DNA of 64,000 bases from Nocardia cyriacigeorgica. Its GTDB lineage: Bacteria; Actinomycetota; Actinomycetes; Mycobacteriales; Mycobacteriaceae. Of the stretch, positions 1 through 9,974 are shown piece after piece. Where the stretch lies: NCBI RefSeq assembly GCF_010858045.1, contig NZ_JAAGVC010000016.1, positions 1-64,000 of the forward strand. Direction: 5' to 3'. The notes below the pieces were generated by a model. That model made no database searches. It was not told where the DNA came from and saw only the letters and a program-made list of their open reading frames with translations. A program made the translations under genes and the position numbers. The number at the start of each line of letters is the position of its first letter. Position 1 is the stretch's first letter.

Positions 1-12
1 GAAGCGCCGCCG

Positions 13-225
13 ATGTCGGAGAAGATTCTCCAACTCGTCCGCTACCTGACCTGGTTCGTGCTGCTGTCCGGGGTCTGCGGCATCATCTACGCGGGCGGCA
101 AGTTCGCCTGGGAGAAGTGGACCGGAGGCGGTCTGGAGTCGCCGAAGATGGTGGCCGGCGCGATGATCGGTGGTGTGGTCGCCACCAGTGCGGGCACCAT
201 AATGAATGCCGTGCTCGGCACCTGA
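13..225 (+). CDS. Small two-helix membrane protein, unknown function
   Basis: A 70-residue protein with a hydrophobic helix at about residues 8-28 and a second glycine/alanine-rich hydrophobic stretch at about 45-68, joined by a short polar loop (GKFAWEKWTGGG). The topology and the glycine-rich second helix resemble small TrbC/VirB2-type pilin-like subunits or other small actinobacterial membrane proteins; no family can be named with confidence. The ATG has no convincing ribosome binding site within the 12 bases available, so the true start may lie before the window. Upstream genes are not visible, so membership of a transfer or secretion operon cannot be tested. Confidence 0.5.
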   Translation: MSEKILQLVRYLTWFVLLSGVCGIIYAGGKFAWEKWTGGGLESPKMVAGAMIGGVVATSAGTIMNAVLGT

Positions 226-327
226 ATCCCCGCGGTCGCGATGCCGGCCTGAGCCGGCAAATCGGTGGCTATACTTCCTCGCGTATCTCTCCACCTCCGG
301 CGATCTCGGAAAGCAGGGAGTTCGGCG

Positions 328-1788
328 ATGAGTCGCACCGCACCGAAGTACGCCGGGCCGACGGCGCCGGACTCGGCATCCGATGAGCGACCGGCGTTTT
401 CCCGCCGCGCCGTGCTCGGGGCGATGGTCGCCGCGGCCGGTCTCGCGGCCTGCGGCGAATCCGCCGACGACGGTTCGGCCACGCCATCGGGCACCCCCGA
501 GGATCGCATCGACGTCGCGACCGAGGCCTACGTCTTCGGCTATCCGCTGGTGCTTATGGACGCCAGCCGCGAAGCCATGACCGCAGGCATCGGGAACAAC
601 CGGTTCGTGCACGGCACCGCGCTGCCGGTGCCGAGTAGTCGGGGCGCGCGCCGGGTGGGCCTGGATTCGCTGTACTCGTCGGCGTGGCTCGATCTGCGCG
701 CCGAGCCCATGGTGTTGCGGGTGCCCGCGATCGACCCGCGCCGCTACTGGATCATGCCGCTGCTGGATGCCTGGACCAATAGCGTGCACAACCCGAGCAG
801 CGTGGGCCCGCAGGCCGAGAGCCCGCGGGCGCCCTACACGTATTTGATCTCCGGGCCCGAGTGGTCGGGCGAGGTGCCGGAGGGGATGCGGCACCTGCCG
901 ATGCCGACCAGGATGGTGTGGCTGCTCGGCCGGATTCAGGTGAACGGTCCCGACGATGTGCCCGCGGTCCGCGCGATCCAGGCACAGCTGAGATTGCTGC
1001 CGTTGAGCGCGTGGCCGCCCAGCGACGGCGAGCCGGCGCCGCCCGCTCCGGACGGGCCGGTGGAACTGCCGGAACCGCCGGTCGACGTGGTGGCGCGCAT
1101 GCCCGCCGGCGACTTCTTCCACCGCCTGTGCCGGTTGATGGGCGACAATCCGCCCGCCCCAGAGGACGCGCCCGCGCTCGACCGTTTCGCGACGATCGGC
1201 ATCACCCCGGGCGGGCACCCCCGCGGCATCAGCGCCGAAGAATTGACCGCCGGGGCGGATACCGCGCAACGGCAGATCGCGGTATATCTCGACCCCGGGA
1301 CCAGGACGGTCAACGGCTGGGTGATCAATACCGCCATCGGCCGCTACGGGACCAACTATTTGCTGCGGGCCTCCACCGCCGATCGCGGCCTCGGCGCGAA
1401 TCTCGCCGAGGACGTGATGTACCCGACGCTGTTCGGCGACGCGGGCGACCAAGGGCTGCCGGTCCCGTTCCGGCTGCGGTTCGCGCCCGGCCAGACGCCG
1501 CCGGTGGATGCCTTCTGGTCGCTGACGGCCTACGGTCCCGAAGGGCATCTGGTCGCCAACCCGGCCGGGATCTACTCCATCGGCCATCAGATACCGGTGG
1601 TATTCCAGCCCGACGGTTCGCTCGAACTCGCGGTCCAATACGCCGATCCCGGTACCGGAGTGCCCGCGGGCAATTGGCTGCCGATCCCGCCCGCGGGGCA
1701 GTTTTCGCTGGTGTTGCGCATGTATGCGCCGAAGGAAGTTGCCACGGCCGGTGCGTGGGTGCCGCCACCACTCGAACCGGTCACCTGA
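328..1788 (+). CDS. DUF1254/DUF1214 exported lipoprotein
   Basis: A 486-residue protein. The N-terminus carries twin arginines before a hydrophobic stretch and a lipobox ending in AAC (RRAVLG...LAAC), so Tat-type export with lipid anchoring is likely. The mature part has the DUF1254 start (AYVFGYPLVLMDASREAMT, with aromatic-rich SLYSSAWLDL further on) and a C-terminal DUF1214 half (VDAFWSLTAYGPEGHLVANP). The biochemical role of this family is not established; related genes often sit in accessory actinobacterial regions. The ATG at 328 is preferred over an in-frame ATG at 265 because a GGGAG lies a few bases upstream and the signal sequence then begins about 20 residues in. It is followed by a TetR gene on the same strand, 200 bases away and behind its own operator-like palindrome. 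Confidence 0.8.
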   Translation: MSRTAPKYAGPTAPDSASDERPAFSRRAVLGAMVAAAGLAACGESADDGSATPSGTPEDRIDVATEAYVFGYPLVLMDASREAMTAGIGNNRFVHGTALPVPSSRGARRVGLDSLYSSAWLDLRAEPMVLRVPAIDPRRYWIMPLLDAWTNSVHNPSSVGPQAESPRAPYTYLISGPEWSGEVPEGMRHLPMPTRMVWLLGRIQVNGPDDVPAVRAIQAQLRLLPLSAWPPSDGEPAPPAPDGPVELPEPPVDVVARMPAGDFFHRLCRLMGDNPPAPEDAPALDRFATIGITPGGHPRGISAEELTAGADTAQRQIAVYLDPGTRTVNGWVINTAIGRYGTNYLLRASTADRGLGANLAEDVMYPTLFGDAGDQGLPVPFRLRFAPGQTPPVDAFWSLTAYGPEGHLVANPAGIYSIGHQIPVVFQPDGSLELAVQYADPGTGVPAGNWLPIPPAGQFSLVLRMYAPKEVATAGAWVPPPLEPVT

Positions 1789-1851
1789 CCAGGTCTGAAT
1801 CGGGCATGTGGCGGCGGCGTCGACCGACCAGGGTGGGTTAACCGACATTAC

Positions 1852-1864
1852 TAAACGGCGTTTA
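1852..1864. promoter_or_regulatory. 13-bp perfect palindrome, probable TetR operator
   Basis: TAAACGGCGTTTA is a perfect palindrome with arms TAAACG and CGTTTA around a single central G. It lies about 125 bases before the TetR gene that starts at 1989, where an autoregulatory site would be expected. The assignment is inferred from symmetry and position only. Confidence 0.6.
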
Positions 1865-1988
1865 CTCGTCGGCCGGTTGTGGTTACATCTCCTATCGGAC
1901 CTACTCGAGGGTGCACGCCCGGGACTCGCAGGAGAACAGCCGTGACCACATCGCATGCCGCCGGTGTGCGCCGGGAGGTGGGCCCGGC

Positions 1989-2720
1989 GTGAACCTCCGG
2001 ATCAGCCAACCCGTGCCGCGGGGGCGCGCGCCGGTGATCACCGACGCCGATATCCGGCGCGCCGCCCGCGCTCTGCTGGTCGAGCACGGCGCGGACGCGG
2101 TCACCCTGCGCGCCATCGCCCGCTCGCTCGGGGTCACCGCCCCCGCTCTGTACCGGTACTACAAGTCGCTCGACGACCTGATGGAAGCCCTGCGCCTGGA
2201 GATCTGCGCCGACCTGGCCGCCGAACTGTCGGACCGGATCGCCGAACTGCCCGACGACGGTGCGGTCCAGTTCTTAGCCATCTGCCAGGGGTTCCGGCAC
2301 TGGGCACTGGCCCACACGAGGGAGTTCACGCTCGTGTTCGCCTCACCGGGCGCCGGACGCGGCGTGCGCGGCTTCGACGAGCCGTTCGGCCGGATCTTCC
2401 TCGCGGCGGCGGGCAGGCTGCTGGCCACCTACGACGTCATCACCCCACCCGCCGACGACATCCCGGATGAGCTGCGGGCCGACCTGCAACATTTCCAGGC
2501 CGAGCTGCTGGCCGCGCTCGCCGAGGCGGGCCAGCCCGCCGCCGCCGATCGAATCGACCTCGGCGTCACCTATCTGATGATCCAGATCTGGGCGCGCCTG
2601 TACGGGCACGTCACCCTCGAGGTGTTCGGCAACTATCCGGTGCCGCTGTCGAACCCGGAGGTCCTGTTCGACACCATGCTGGCCGACCTCGGCCGCTCGG
2701 CGGGGTTCATCCCCGGCTGA
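1989..2720 (+). CDS. TetR/AcrR-family transcriptional regulator (WHG-type C-terminus)
   Basis: A 243-residue regulator. The N-terminal helix-turn-helix spans about residues 18-60 (TLRAIARSLGVTAPALYRYY). The C-terminal ligand half resembles the TetR WHG type (CQGFRHWALAHTREFTLVFASP). The GTG at 1989 is chosen because GGGAGG lies about ten bases upstream; earlier in-frame codons encode an arginine/cysteine-rich run unlike this family. Ligand unknown. A perfect 13-bp palindrome upstream (1852-1864) is the likely operator, giving an autoregulated gene. The convergent TerD-HNH gene ends only four bases downstream, so there is no room for a shared operon. Confidence 0.85.
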   Translation: MNLRISQPVPRGRAPVITDADIRRAARALLVEHGADAVTLRAIARSLGVTAPALYRYYKSLDDLMEALRLEICADLAAELSDRIAELPDDGAVQFLAICQGFRHWALAHTREFTLVFASPGAGRGVRGFDEPFGRIFLAAAGRLLATYDVITPPADDIPDELRADLQHFQAELLAALAEAGQPAAADRIDLGVTYLMIQIWARLYGHVTLEVFGNYPVPLSNPEVLFDTMLADLGRSAGFIPG

Positions 2721-2724
2721 GCGC

Positions 2725-4455
2725 TCAGATCCGCGCGCCCTTGGCGCGGTTGCAGGCCCGGCACAGGATCTGCAGGTTGGTGGCGCTGGTGGCCCCGCCT
2801 CGGCTGAGCGGAATGATGTGGTCGAACTCGAGGTAATGGCCGTCGCCGCATTCGACGCATCGCCCGCCGTCGCGCTGCCACACCTCGGCTTTCACCTCCT
2901 GCGGGATGCTGCGGGTATCGCGCTGCCCTGGGGTGAGGGCCAGGCGTTTGGCCACCCGGAGCGCACCCTCGACGGCCGCGGCGAGGTAATGCGGATCGTC
3001 GACCGCGAATCGGGCACCGCCGCGCGCCGACGTCGCGGCGATCACCACGGTGTCGGCGCCCGAGCTTTCCTCGCGTTCGATGGCGACCGAGACGATCCGT
3101 GACCACGGCAGCTCGATGCCGGAGTCGGAGCCGACGAAACGCAGCTTCTTGTTGCTGACGATCAACCGCCCGTCGGTGTACTTGGGTCCCTTGGCCAGTG
3201 CCCGGATCTGAGTGGCGCCCGCGTCGAAATGCACCCGTTCCTCGGGGTCCAGGTGCAGGCCGTGGCCGCGCACCGTCGGCAGATCGCCCGCGCGCAACCG
3301 GGTGAGGGTACGGCCGCGATGCATCCGGCGGTACAGGTCGTCGATGGCCGGTCCGCTCAGCCCGAGCTCGGCGATGGTCTCCTTGAAGCGCTCGAATTCC
3401 GGGCCCTCGATCTGGCCGTCGGCCATCGCGAAGGCCACCATCCGCTCCATATGGTCGAGGGCGAGCGGTTGCAGGGAAGCGCGCCCGACGCGCTCGTCGA
3501 TGCGCTGATACCGCAACGACGCCCACAACTGTTCCCATTCGGGCCCCTGTGGCCCCGGACCGGACAGCACCCGCCAGACCTGGGTGTGCCAGTGGGTCAG
3601 GTACTCCTCGATCTCCTCGGCGCAGGCCCGGCACGGGTGGAAGCCGCCGAAGATCTTGCGCCGCCTGCGGTTACCGCACCGGTCGCAGCTGTGCGGAGGC
3701 ACCGGCAGGCGCGGGCGGGTGTCGCCGGTCCAGTGGGAGCCGTCCCACCAGCGCAGCCGGGTGCCGTCGTGCGGGTCGACATGCCAGTCGGCGCGTTCGG
3801 GGTGCGGTGGCGGTGCCGGCTCGGCGGGTAGTTCCGCGATGACCTCGCGACGCAACGTCAGCGTCGGCGCGGTGCGCGACTCCTGGGTGAGCACGCCGCC
3901 CGGCGCACGTTGTGCGCGCTCGTGGGCCGCCGGTGGGGTGGTCTGGCCGCCGGGCTCGTCGACGACCACACCGAACTCGGTGACCAGCCCGGCCATTCCG
4001 GACTCCCAGCCCTGCGCCACGGCCCGGAATCGCCACTGCCCCGTGCGCCGGTAGAACTCGCCGAACATCATCGCCGCCACCGGCTCCGAACCCTCGATCT
4101 CGAACACCGCCACCGCGCCGTCGGCATCGTGCACCGTCACGGTGAGGCCGGCGACGTCGGCGAAGCTGCCGTCGTCCATCGAGCCGGACACCACGATGCG
4201 CGCGATCTCGGCTTCGGTGCGCGGCAACGACACACTCAGCCGTGCCGTGCCCGCCGGTGCCGCCTGATCGAGGGTGACAGCCTGGGAGATGTGCCTGGGC
4301 GCGTTGTAGAACACCAGATCACGATCGTTGCGCACCGTGCCCGAATCCGTGAGCAGCAGCGCGTGCGCGTCCACCGCATGCTCCGAACGCCATGAAACAA
4401 CCACGGCTAGAAGCGAAGTCGGTACCGGCGCGTTCGCGCCCTTGCTGAGTTTCAT
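2725..4455 (-). CDS. TerD - DUF2510 - zinc ribbon - TerB-like - PH-like - HNH nuclease multidomain protein
   Basis: A 576-residue protein that strings several stress/defence-type modules together. Residues 1-170 are a TerD domain (starts MKLSKGANAP; LLTDSGTVRNDRDLVFYN; IEGSEPVAAMMFGEFYRR). About 220-245 is a DUF2510-type WW-like motif (WHVDPHDGTRLRWWDGSHWT). Next is a CxxC...CxxC zinc ribbon (CDRCGN...CRAC), then a TerB-like acidic helical segment (FAMADGQIEGPEFERFKETI), a GRAM/PH-like strand-rich part (TDGRLIVSNKKLRFVGS), and a C-terminal HNH nuclease (CVECGDG...FDHIIPLSRGG...CRACN). TerD domains are calcium-binding proteins of tellurite and phage-related stress systems; HNH domains cut DNA. 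The ATG at 4455 matches the conserved TerD start; longer in-frame extensions are not TerD-like. The gene stands alone, with no other ter genes in the window. Confidence 0.8.
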   Translation of the reverse strand: MKLSKGANAPVPTSLLAVVVSWRSEHAVDAHALLLTDSGTVRNDRDLVFYNAPRHISQAVTLDQAAPAGTARLSVSLPRTEAEIARIVVSGSMDDGSFADVAGLTVTVHDADGAVAVFEIEGSEPVAAMMFGEFYRRTGQWRFRAVAQGWESGMAGLVTEFGVVVDEPGGQTTPPAAHERAQRAPGGVLTQESRTAPTLTLRREVIAELPAEPAPPPHPERADWHVDPHDGTRLRWWDGSHWTGDTRPRLPVPPHSCDRCGNRRRRKIFGGFHPCRACAEEIEEYLTHWHTQVWRVLSGPGPQGPEWEQLWASLRYQRIDERVGRASLQPLALDHMERMVAFAMADGQIEGPEFERFKETIAELGLSGPAIDDLYRRMHRGRTLTRLRAGDLPTVRGHGLHLDPEERVHFDAGATQIRALAKGPKYTDGRLIVSNKKLRFVGSDSGIELPWSRIVSVAIEREESSGADTVVIAATSARGGARFAVDDPHYLAAAVEGALRVAKRLALTPGQRDTRSIPQEVKAEVWQRDGGRCVECGDGHYLEFDHIIPLSRGGATSATNLQILCRACNRAKGARI

Positions 4456-4611
4456 CGTTGTCGAACTATGCCACGGCCCTCCGACAGGCCCGGCGGACAG
4501 CCGGGGCAGCCGATCGCCGTCCGTGAAACGGTGGCCGCGCGGCCACCGACACCCTCGGGCCCTGCGTACCCAATCCTGTCGCATCGGCGCAGGTTGGGGC
4601 ACAGTAGTGCT

Positions 4612-5109
4612 ATGACGAATCCGAAGGATGCGGGCAAGCAGCCGCCGGGGCGGGCGCCCGGATCACGGAAGGTGCCCAACCCGGGCGACGTCCTGGCCGC
4701 GGCCCAGTCGGCGGTGGAGGCGGCCCAGACCGCTGCGGGCCAGGCCTTGGATGCCGCGCGGATGACCGCCGGCTACTCCTTCGACGCCGCGGTGCGCCTG
4801 CCACCGGCCTCGGCGCAGCTCGCCGCGCAGCTGCCCGACCTACTGGACAACCTGTCCACCGCCATCGATCGGCTCAACTCCACCATCGATCGGCTCGATC
4901 GCACGCTGGCGCTGGCCGATCCGGCCTTCGCCGCCTACGACCGGCTGCTGCCGCGCCTGGAAGCGATGATCTCCCTCGGCGAGGACCTGTTCGGTGCGCT
5001 GTCGAAGCTGCCGGGAGTGAGCATCCTCGGGCGCCTGGCGGGTCGTGCCGAGGACACTCCGGCGCCGGATCCGAAGGATCAGGGGCAGGGGCGGTCCAAG
5101 CGTCGATAG
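4612..5109 (+). CDS. Hypothetical alanine-rich helical protein
   Basis: A 165-residue protein of unknown function. Residues 25-60 are an alanine-rich amphipathic helix (AAAQSAVEAAQTAAGQALDAAR). About 80-105 is a heptad-like coiled coil (LLDNLSTAIDRLNSTIDRLDRTLALAD), and the tail is polar and positively charged. No signal peptide or clear membrane helix. The ATG at 4612 is chosen over longer in-frame starts because the upstream residues are arginine/proline-rich shadow sequence of the divergent TerD gene region. The pattern recalls mycobacterial-type alanine-rich, phasin-like surface or storage-associated helical proteins, but that is only a resemblance. Convergent with pabAB. Confidence 0.65.
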   Translation: MTNPKDAGKQPPGRAPGSRKVPNPGDVLAAAQSAVEAAQTAAGQALDAARMTAGYSFDAAVRLPPASAQLAAQLPDLLDNLSTAIDRLNSTIDRLDRTLALADPAFAAYDRLLPRLEAMISLGEDLFGALSKLPGVSILGRLAGRAEDTPAPDPKDQGQGRSKRR

Positions 5110-5168
5110 GGCTGCACCACCTCGTCCGAAAAATGCCTCGCCGCTCCCGACGGGCGGACCGGGGAGTT

Positions 5169-7412
<2,244 letters not shown>

Positions 7413-7501
7413 GGTGGTCCGAACCCTACGCTCCGGTGCGATCGGGAAACTGCTGTCAGCTGCCTTCAGATTTGCGCGCGCGGTGGTGCAGAATGTGGGG
7501 C

Positions 7502-8557
7502 ATGTCTGTTGCGCAACCGGTAGGTGTGGACCGCGAGGTCGTCGATTTCGCCGTGGTCGGGAAGTGGATGACCGAACAGGGGCTGCCCGAGGGGGAGTTC
7601 GAGGCGGTCACCGAACTCGGTGGCGGCACCCAGAACATCATGCTGCGGTTCCGGCGCGGTGGGCGCGACTATGTGCTGCGGCGCGGGCCGAAGCATCTGC
7701 GGGCCAAGAGCAACGAGGTCATCCGGCGGGAGGCCCGCCTGCTCGGCGCGCTGGGCGAGACCGAGGTGAAGGCGCCGCGGGTGATCGCCGCCTGTACCGA
7801 CGAATCGGTGCTCGGCGCCGTCTTCTATCTGATGGAACCGATCACCGGCTTCAATCCGCAGAACGAACTGCCCGAACTGCACGCGGGCGATCCGGAGGTG
7901 CGGCGGCAGATGGGTCTGTCGGCCGTCGAGGCGATCGCGCGCCTCGGCTCACTCGACTACCAGGCGCTCGGGCTGGCCGACTACGGCAAACCGGAAGGCT
8001 TTCTGGAGCGGCAGGTTCCGCGCTGGATGGGCGAACTCGAGTCCTATTCGGCCAACGAGGGCTACCCGGGCCCGGAGATCCCCGGTGTCGAGCGGGTGGG
8101 GGAGTGGCTGGACCGCAACCGGCCCGCGCAGTGGACTCCTGGCATCCTGCACGGTGACTGCCATCTGGCCAACATGATGTTCTCCTACGACGGCCCTGAG
8201 GTCGCCGCCATGGTCGACTGGGAGATGTCGACCATCGGCGATCCGCTGCTGGACCTGGGCTGGCAGATCGCCACCCGGCCGGTGCCGGGTACGACCGGCG
8301 CGGCCTTGGTGGGCAAGCTGGGCGCCGTCGGCGGGCTGCCGACGCCGCAGGAGATGGTCGACCATTATGCGAAGTTCTCCGAGCGCGATCTGAGCGCCGT
8401 CACCTGGTACACCGTGCTCGCCTGCTTCAAGCTCGGCATCGTCCTCGAGGGCACGCACGCCAGGGCGTTCGCCGGTAAGGCGCCCAAACAGGTCGGCGAT
8501 TTCCTGCACGCCATCACCCTCGAGCTGTTCGAACGGGCGCACGGCTTGATGGAGTAA
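7502..8557 (+). CDS. Phosphotransferase family protein (APH fold, ACAD10/11 N-terminal-like)
   Basis: A 351-residue protein of the aminoglycoside-phosphotransferase/choline-kinase fold. The phosphate-binding loop region reads ELGGGTQNIMLRFRRGG, the catalytic loop is HGDCHLANMMF and the metal-binding motif is VDWEMSTIGDPLLDLGW. This subgroup, widespread in mycolate actinobacteria and found fused to acyl-CoA dehydrogenases in animal ACAD10/11, acts on small hydroxyl or hydroxyacyl substrates rather than antibiotics, so a lipid-metabolism role is likely (inference). The ATG at 7502 fits the family start. The gene precedes an alcohol dehydrogenase with KstR-like boxes between them, so the two are probably transcribed separately. 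Confidence 0.82.
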   Translation: MSVAQPVGVDREVVDFAVVGKWMTEQGLPEGEFEAVTELGGGTQNIMLRFRRGGRDYVLRRGPKHLRAKSNEVIRREARLLGALGETEVKAPRVIAACTDESVLGAVFYLMEPITGFNPQNELPELHAGDPEVRRQMGLSAVEAIARLGSLDYQALGLADYGKPEGFLERQVPRWMGELESYSANEGYPGPEIPGVERVGEWLDRNRPAQWTPGILHGDCHLANMMFSYDGPEVAAMVDWEMSTIGDPLLDLGWQIATRPVPGTTGAALVGKLGAVGGLPTPQEMVDHYAKFSERDLSAVTWYTVLACFKLGIVLEGTHARAFAGKAPKQVGDFLHAITLELFERAHGLME

Positions 8558-8638
8558 CCGTGCTGCGCCGATCGCGTGGCTTCGCTGTGCCCACTCGTGC
8601 CCGTTGACGGCCTCGCTGCTGAAAACGGGTTCCAATAA

Positions 8639-8652
8639 TAGAACGTGTTCGC
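8639..8652. promoter_or_regulatory. KstR-like operator half-match upstream of the alcohol dehydrogenase
   Basis: TAGAACGTGTTCGC matches the KstR consensus TNNAACNNGTTNNA at every fixed base except the last. It lies 55 bases upstream of a second, perfect match. KstR is the cholesterol-catabolism repressor of mycolate actinobacteria (established); binding here is inferred. Confidence 0.5.
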
Positions 8653-8693
8653 GCTGCTCGCGGGGCGCGGTAGATGAATTTTCTGTCAGGCAC

Positions 8694-8707
8694 TAGAACG
8701 CGTTACA
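8694..8707. promoter_or_regulatory. KstR-like operator, perfect consensus match
   Basis: TAGAACGCGTTACA matches TNNAACNNGTTNNA exactly. It sits 55 bases before the dehydrogenase start, in the promoter region. With the near-match at 8639-8652 it forms a pair spaced by about five helical turns. Confidence 0.6.
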
Positions 8708-8761
8708 GTTTTCTCGTACTGTGGGTGCAGTCACATTGAAGCACGCGAGAGGTCGACAGGA

Positions 8762-9892
8762 ATGAAGACGAAGGGCGCGATCCTGTGGGGGATCGATGAG
8801 CCGTGGTCGGTGGAAGAAATCGAGATCGGCGACCCGGTCGCCGGCGAGGTGCAGATCCGCATGGAGACCGCGGGCATGTGCCATTCGGACCATCACATCG
8901 TCACCGGCGCGACGCCGATGCCGAGCTTCCCCGTCATGGGCGGCCACGAAGGCGCGGGCGTGATCACCAAACTCGGCCCCGGCGTGCCGAGCGACCTCCA
9001 GGTCGGCGACCACGTCATCCTGTCGTTCATCCCGGCCTGCGGACGCTGTCCGGCCTGCGTCGCGGGCAACATGGCGCTGTGCGACCTCGGCGCGGGCCTG
9101 CTGCTCGGCCAGGCCATCAGCGACGGCACCTACCGCATCCAGGCCAGGGGCGAGAACGTCATCCCGATGTGCCTGCTCGGCACGTTCTCCCCGTACATGA
9201 CGGTGCACCACACCTCGGTGGTGAAGATCGATCCGTCGATTCCGTTCGAGGTCGCCTGCCTGGTCGGCTGTGGTGTGCCCACCGGCTTCGGTTCCTCCAC
9301 CCACGTCGCCAACGTCATGCCGGGTGAAACCGTGGTCATCGCGGGCATCGGCGGCGTCGGCATGAGCGCGCTGCAGGGCGCGGTGCTCTCCGGCGCCTCC
9401 AAAGTGGTTGCCATCGACCCCAACCCGTGGAAGCGGGAGCAGGCCCAGAAGTTCGGCGCCACCCACACCTACGCCAGCATGGCCGAGGCCATCATGCCGC
9501 TGATGGACGCCACCGAAGGGCGGATGGCCGAGAAGGTCATCCTCACCATGGGTGAAATGCACGGCGACTACATCGAAGAAGGCCTGATCCTCACCGCCAA
9601 GGCCGGCACGCTCGTCGTCACCTCGATGGGCCGCATGGACGCCGGCGAGGTGAAGATGAACAGCTTCCTGCTGTCCATGCTGCAGAAGACGGTCAAGGGC
9701 TGCATCTTCGGCGGCGGCAATGCCCGCCAGGACGCCCCGCGCCTGCTCTCGCTCTACAAGAGCGGCCAGCTCAACCTCGACGACATGGTGACCCGCACCT
9801 ACTCCCTCGAGGAGATCAACCAGGGCTACCAGGACATGCTGGACGGCAAGAACATCCGCGGCATCATCAAGTACACCGACGCTGATCGATGA
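8762..9892 (+). CDS. NDMA-dependent zinc alcohol dehydrogenase
   Basis: A 376-residue medium-chain, zinc-dependent alcohol dehydrogenase of the actinobacterial NDMA-dependent class, whose NAD(H) is tightly bound. Visible motifs are the catalytic zinc ligand region (GMCHSDHH), GGHEGAGV, the structural-zinc cysteines (PACGRCPACVAGNMALC) and the Rossmann loop (VVIAGIGGVGMSALQGA). Length is normal. The start is ATG 8762 with GAGAGG upstream. Two KstR-like boxes in the 70-125 bases before the start suggest induction with sterol catabolism, but no kstR or sterol-degradation genes are visible in this window. An inverted repeat right after the stop (9897-9962) separates it from the convergent serine hydrolase. 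Confidence 0.9.
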   Translation: MKTKGAILWGIDEPWSVEEIEIGDPVAGEVQIRMETAGMCHSDHHIVTGATPMPSFPVMGGHEGAGVITKLGPGVPSDLQVGDHVILSFIPACGRCPACVAGNMALCDLGAGLLLGQAISDGTYRIQARGENVIPMCLLGTFSPYMTVHHTSVVKIDPSIPFEVACLVGCGVPTGFGSSTHVANVMPGETVVIAGIGGVGMSALQGAVLSGASKVVAIDPNPWKREQAQKFGATHTYASMAEAIMPLMDATEGRMAEKVILTMGEMHGDYIEEGLILTAKAGTLVVTSMGRMDAGEVKMNSFLLSMLQKTVKGCIFGGGNARQDAPRLLSLYKSGQLNLDDMVTRTYSLEEINQGYQDMLDGKNIRGIIKYTDADR

Positions 9893-9896
9893 CGAT

Positions 9897-9962
9897 TACC
9901 GCTCGGCGAGCAGCGTGACGATCCGAATGATCAACTCCGCGGGATCGGCTCGCCGAGCGGTA
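9897..9962. terminator. 15-bp inverted repeat between convergent genes
   Basis: Arms TACCGCTCGGCGAGC (9897-9911) and GCTCGCCGAGCGGTA (9948-9962) are perfectly complementary around a 36-base spacer. The repeat starts four bases after the dehydrogenase stop and ends 12 bases before the convergent hydrolase stop, so a bidirectional transcription stop is likely. There is no U-tract and the loop is long. Confidence 0.55.
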
Positions 9963-9974
9963 TCGGCGGTCGGA

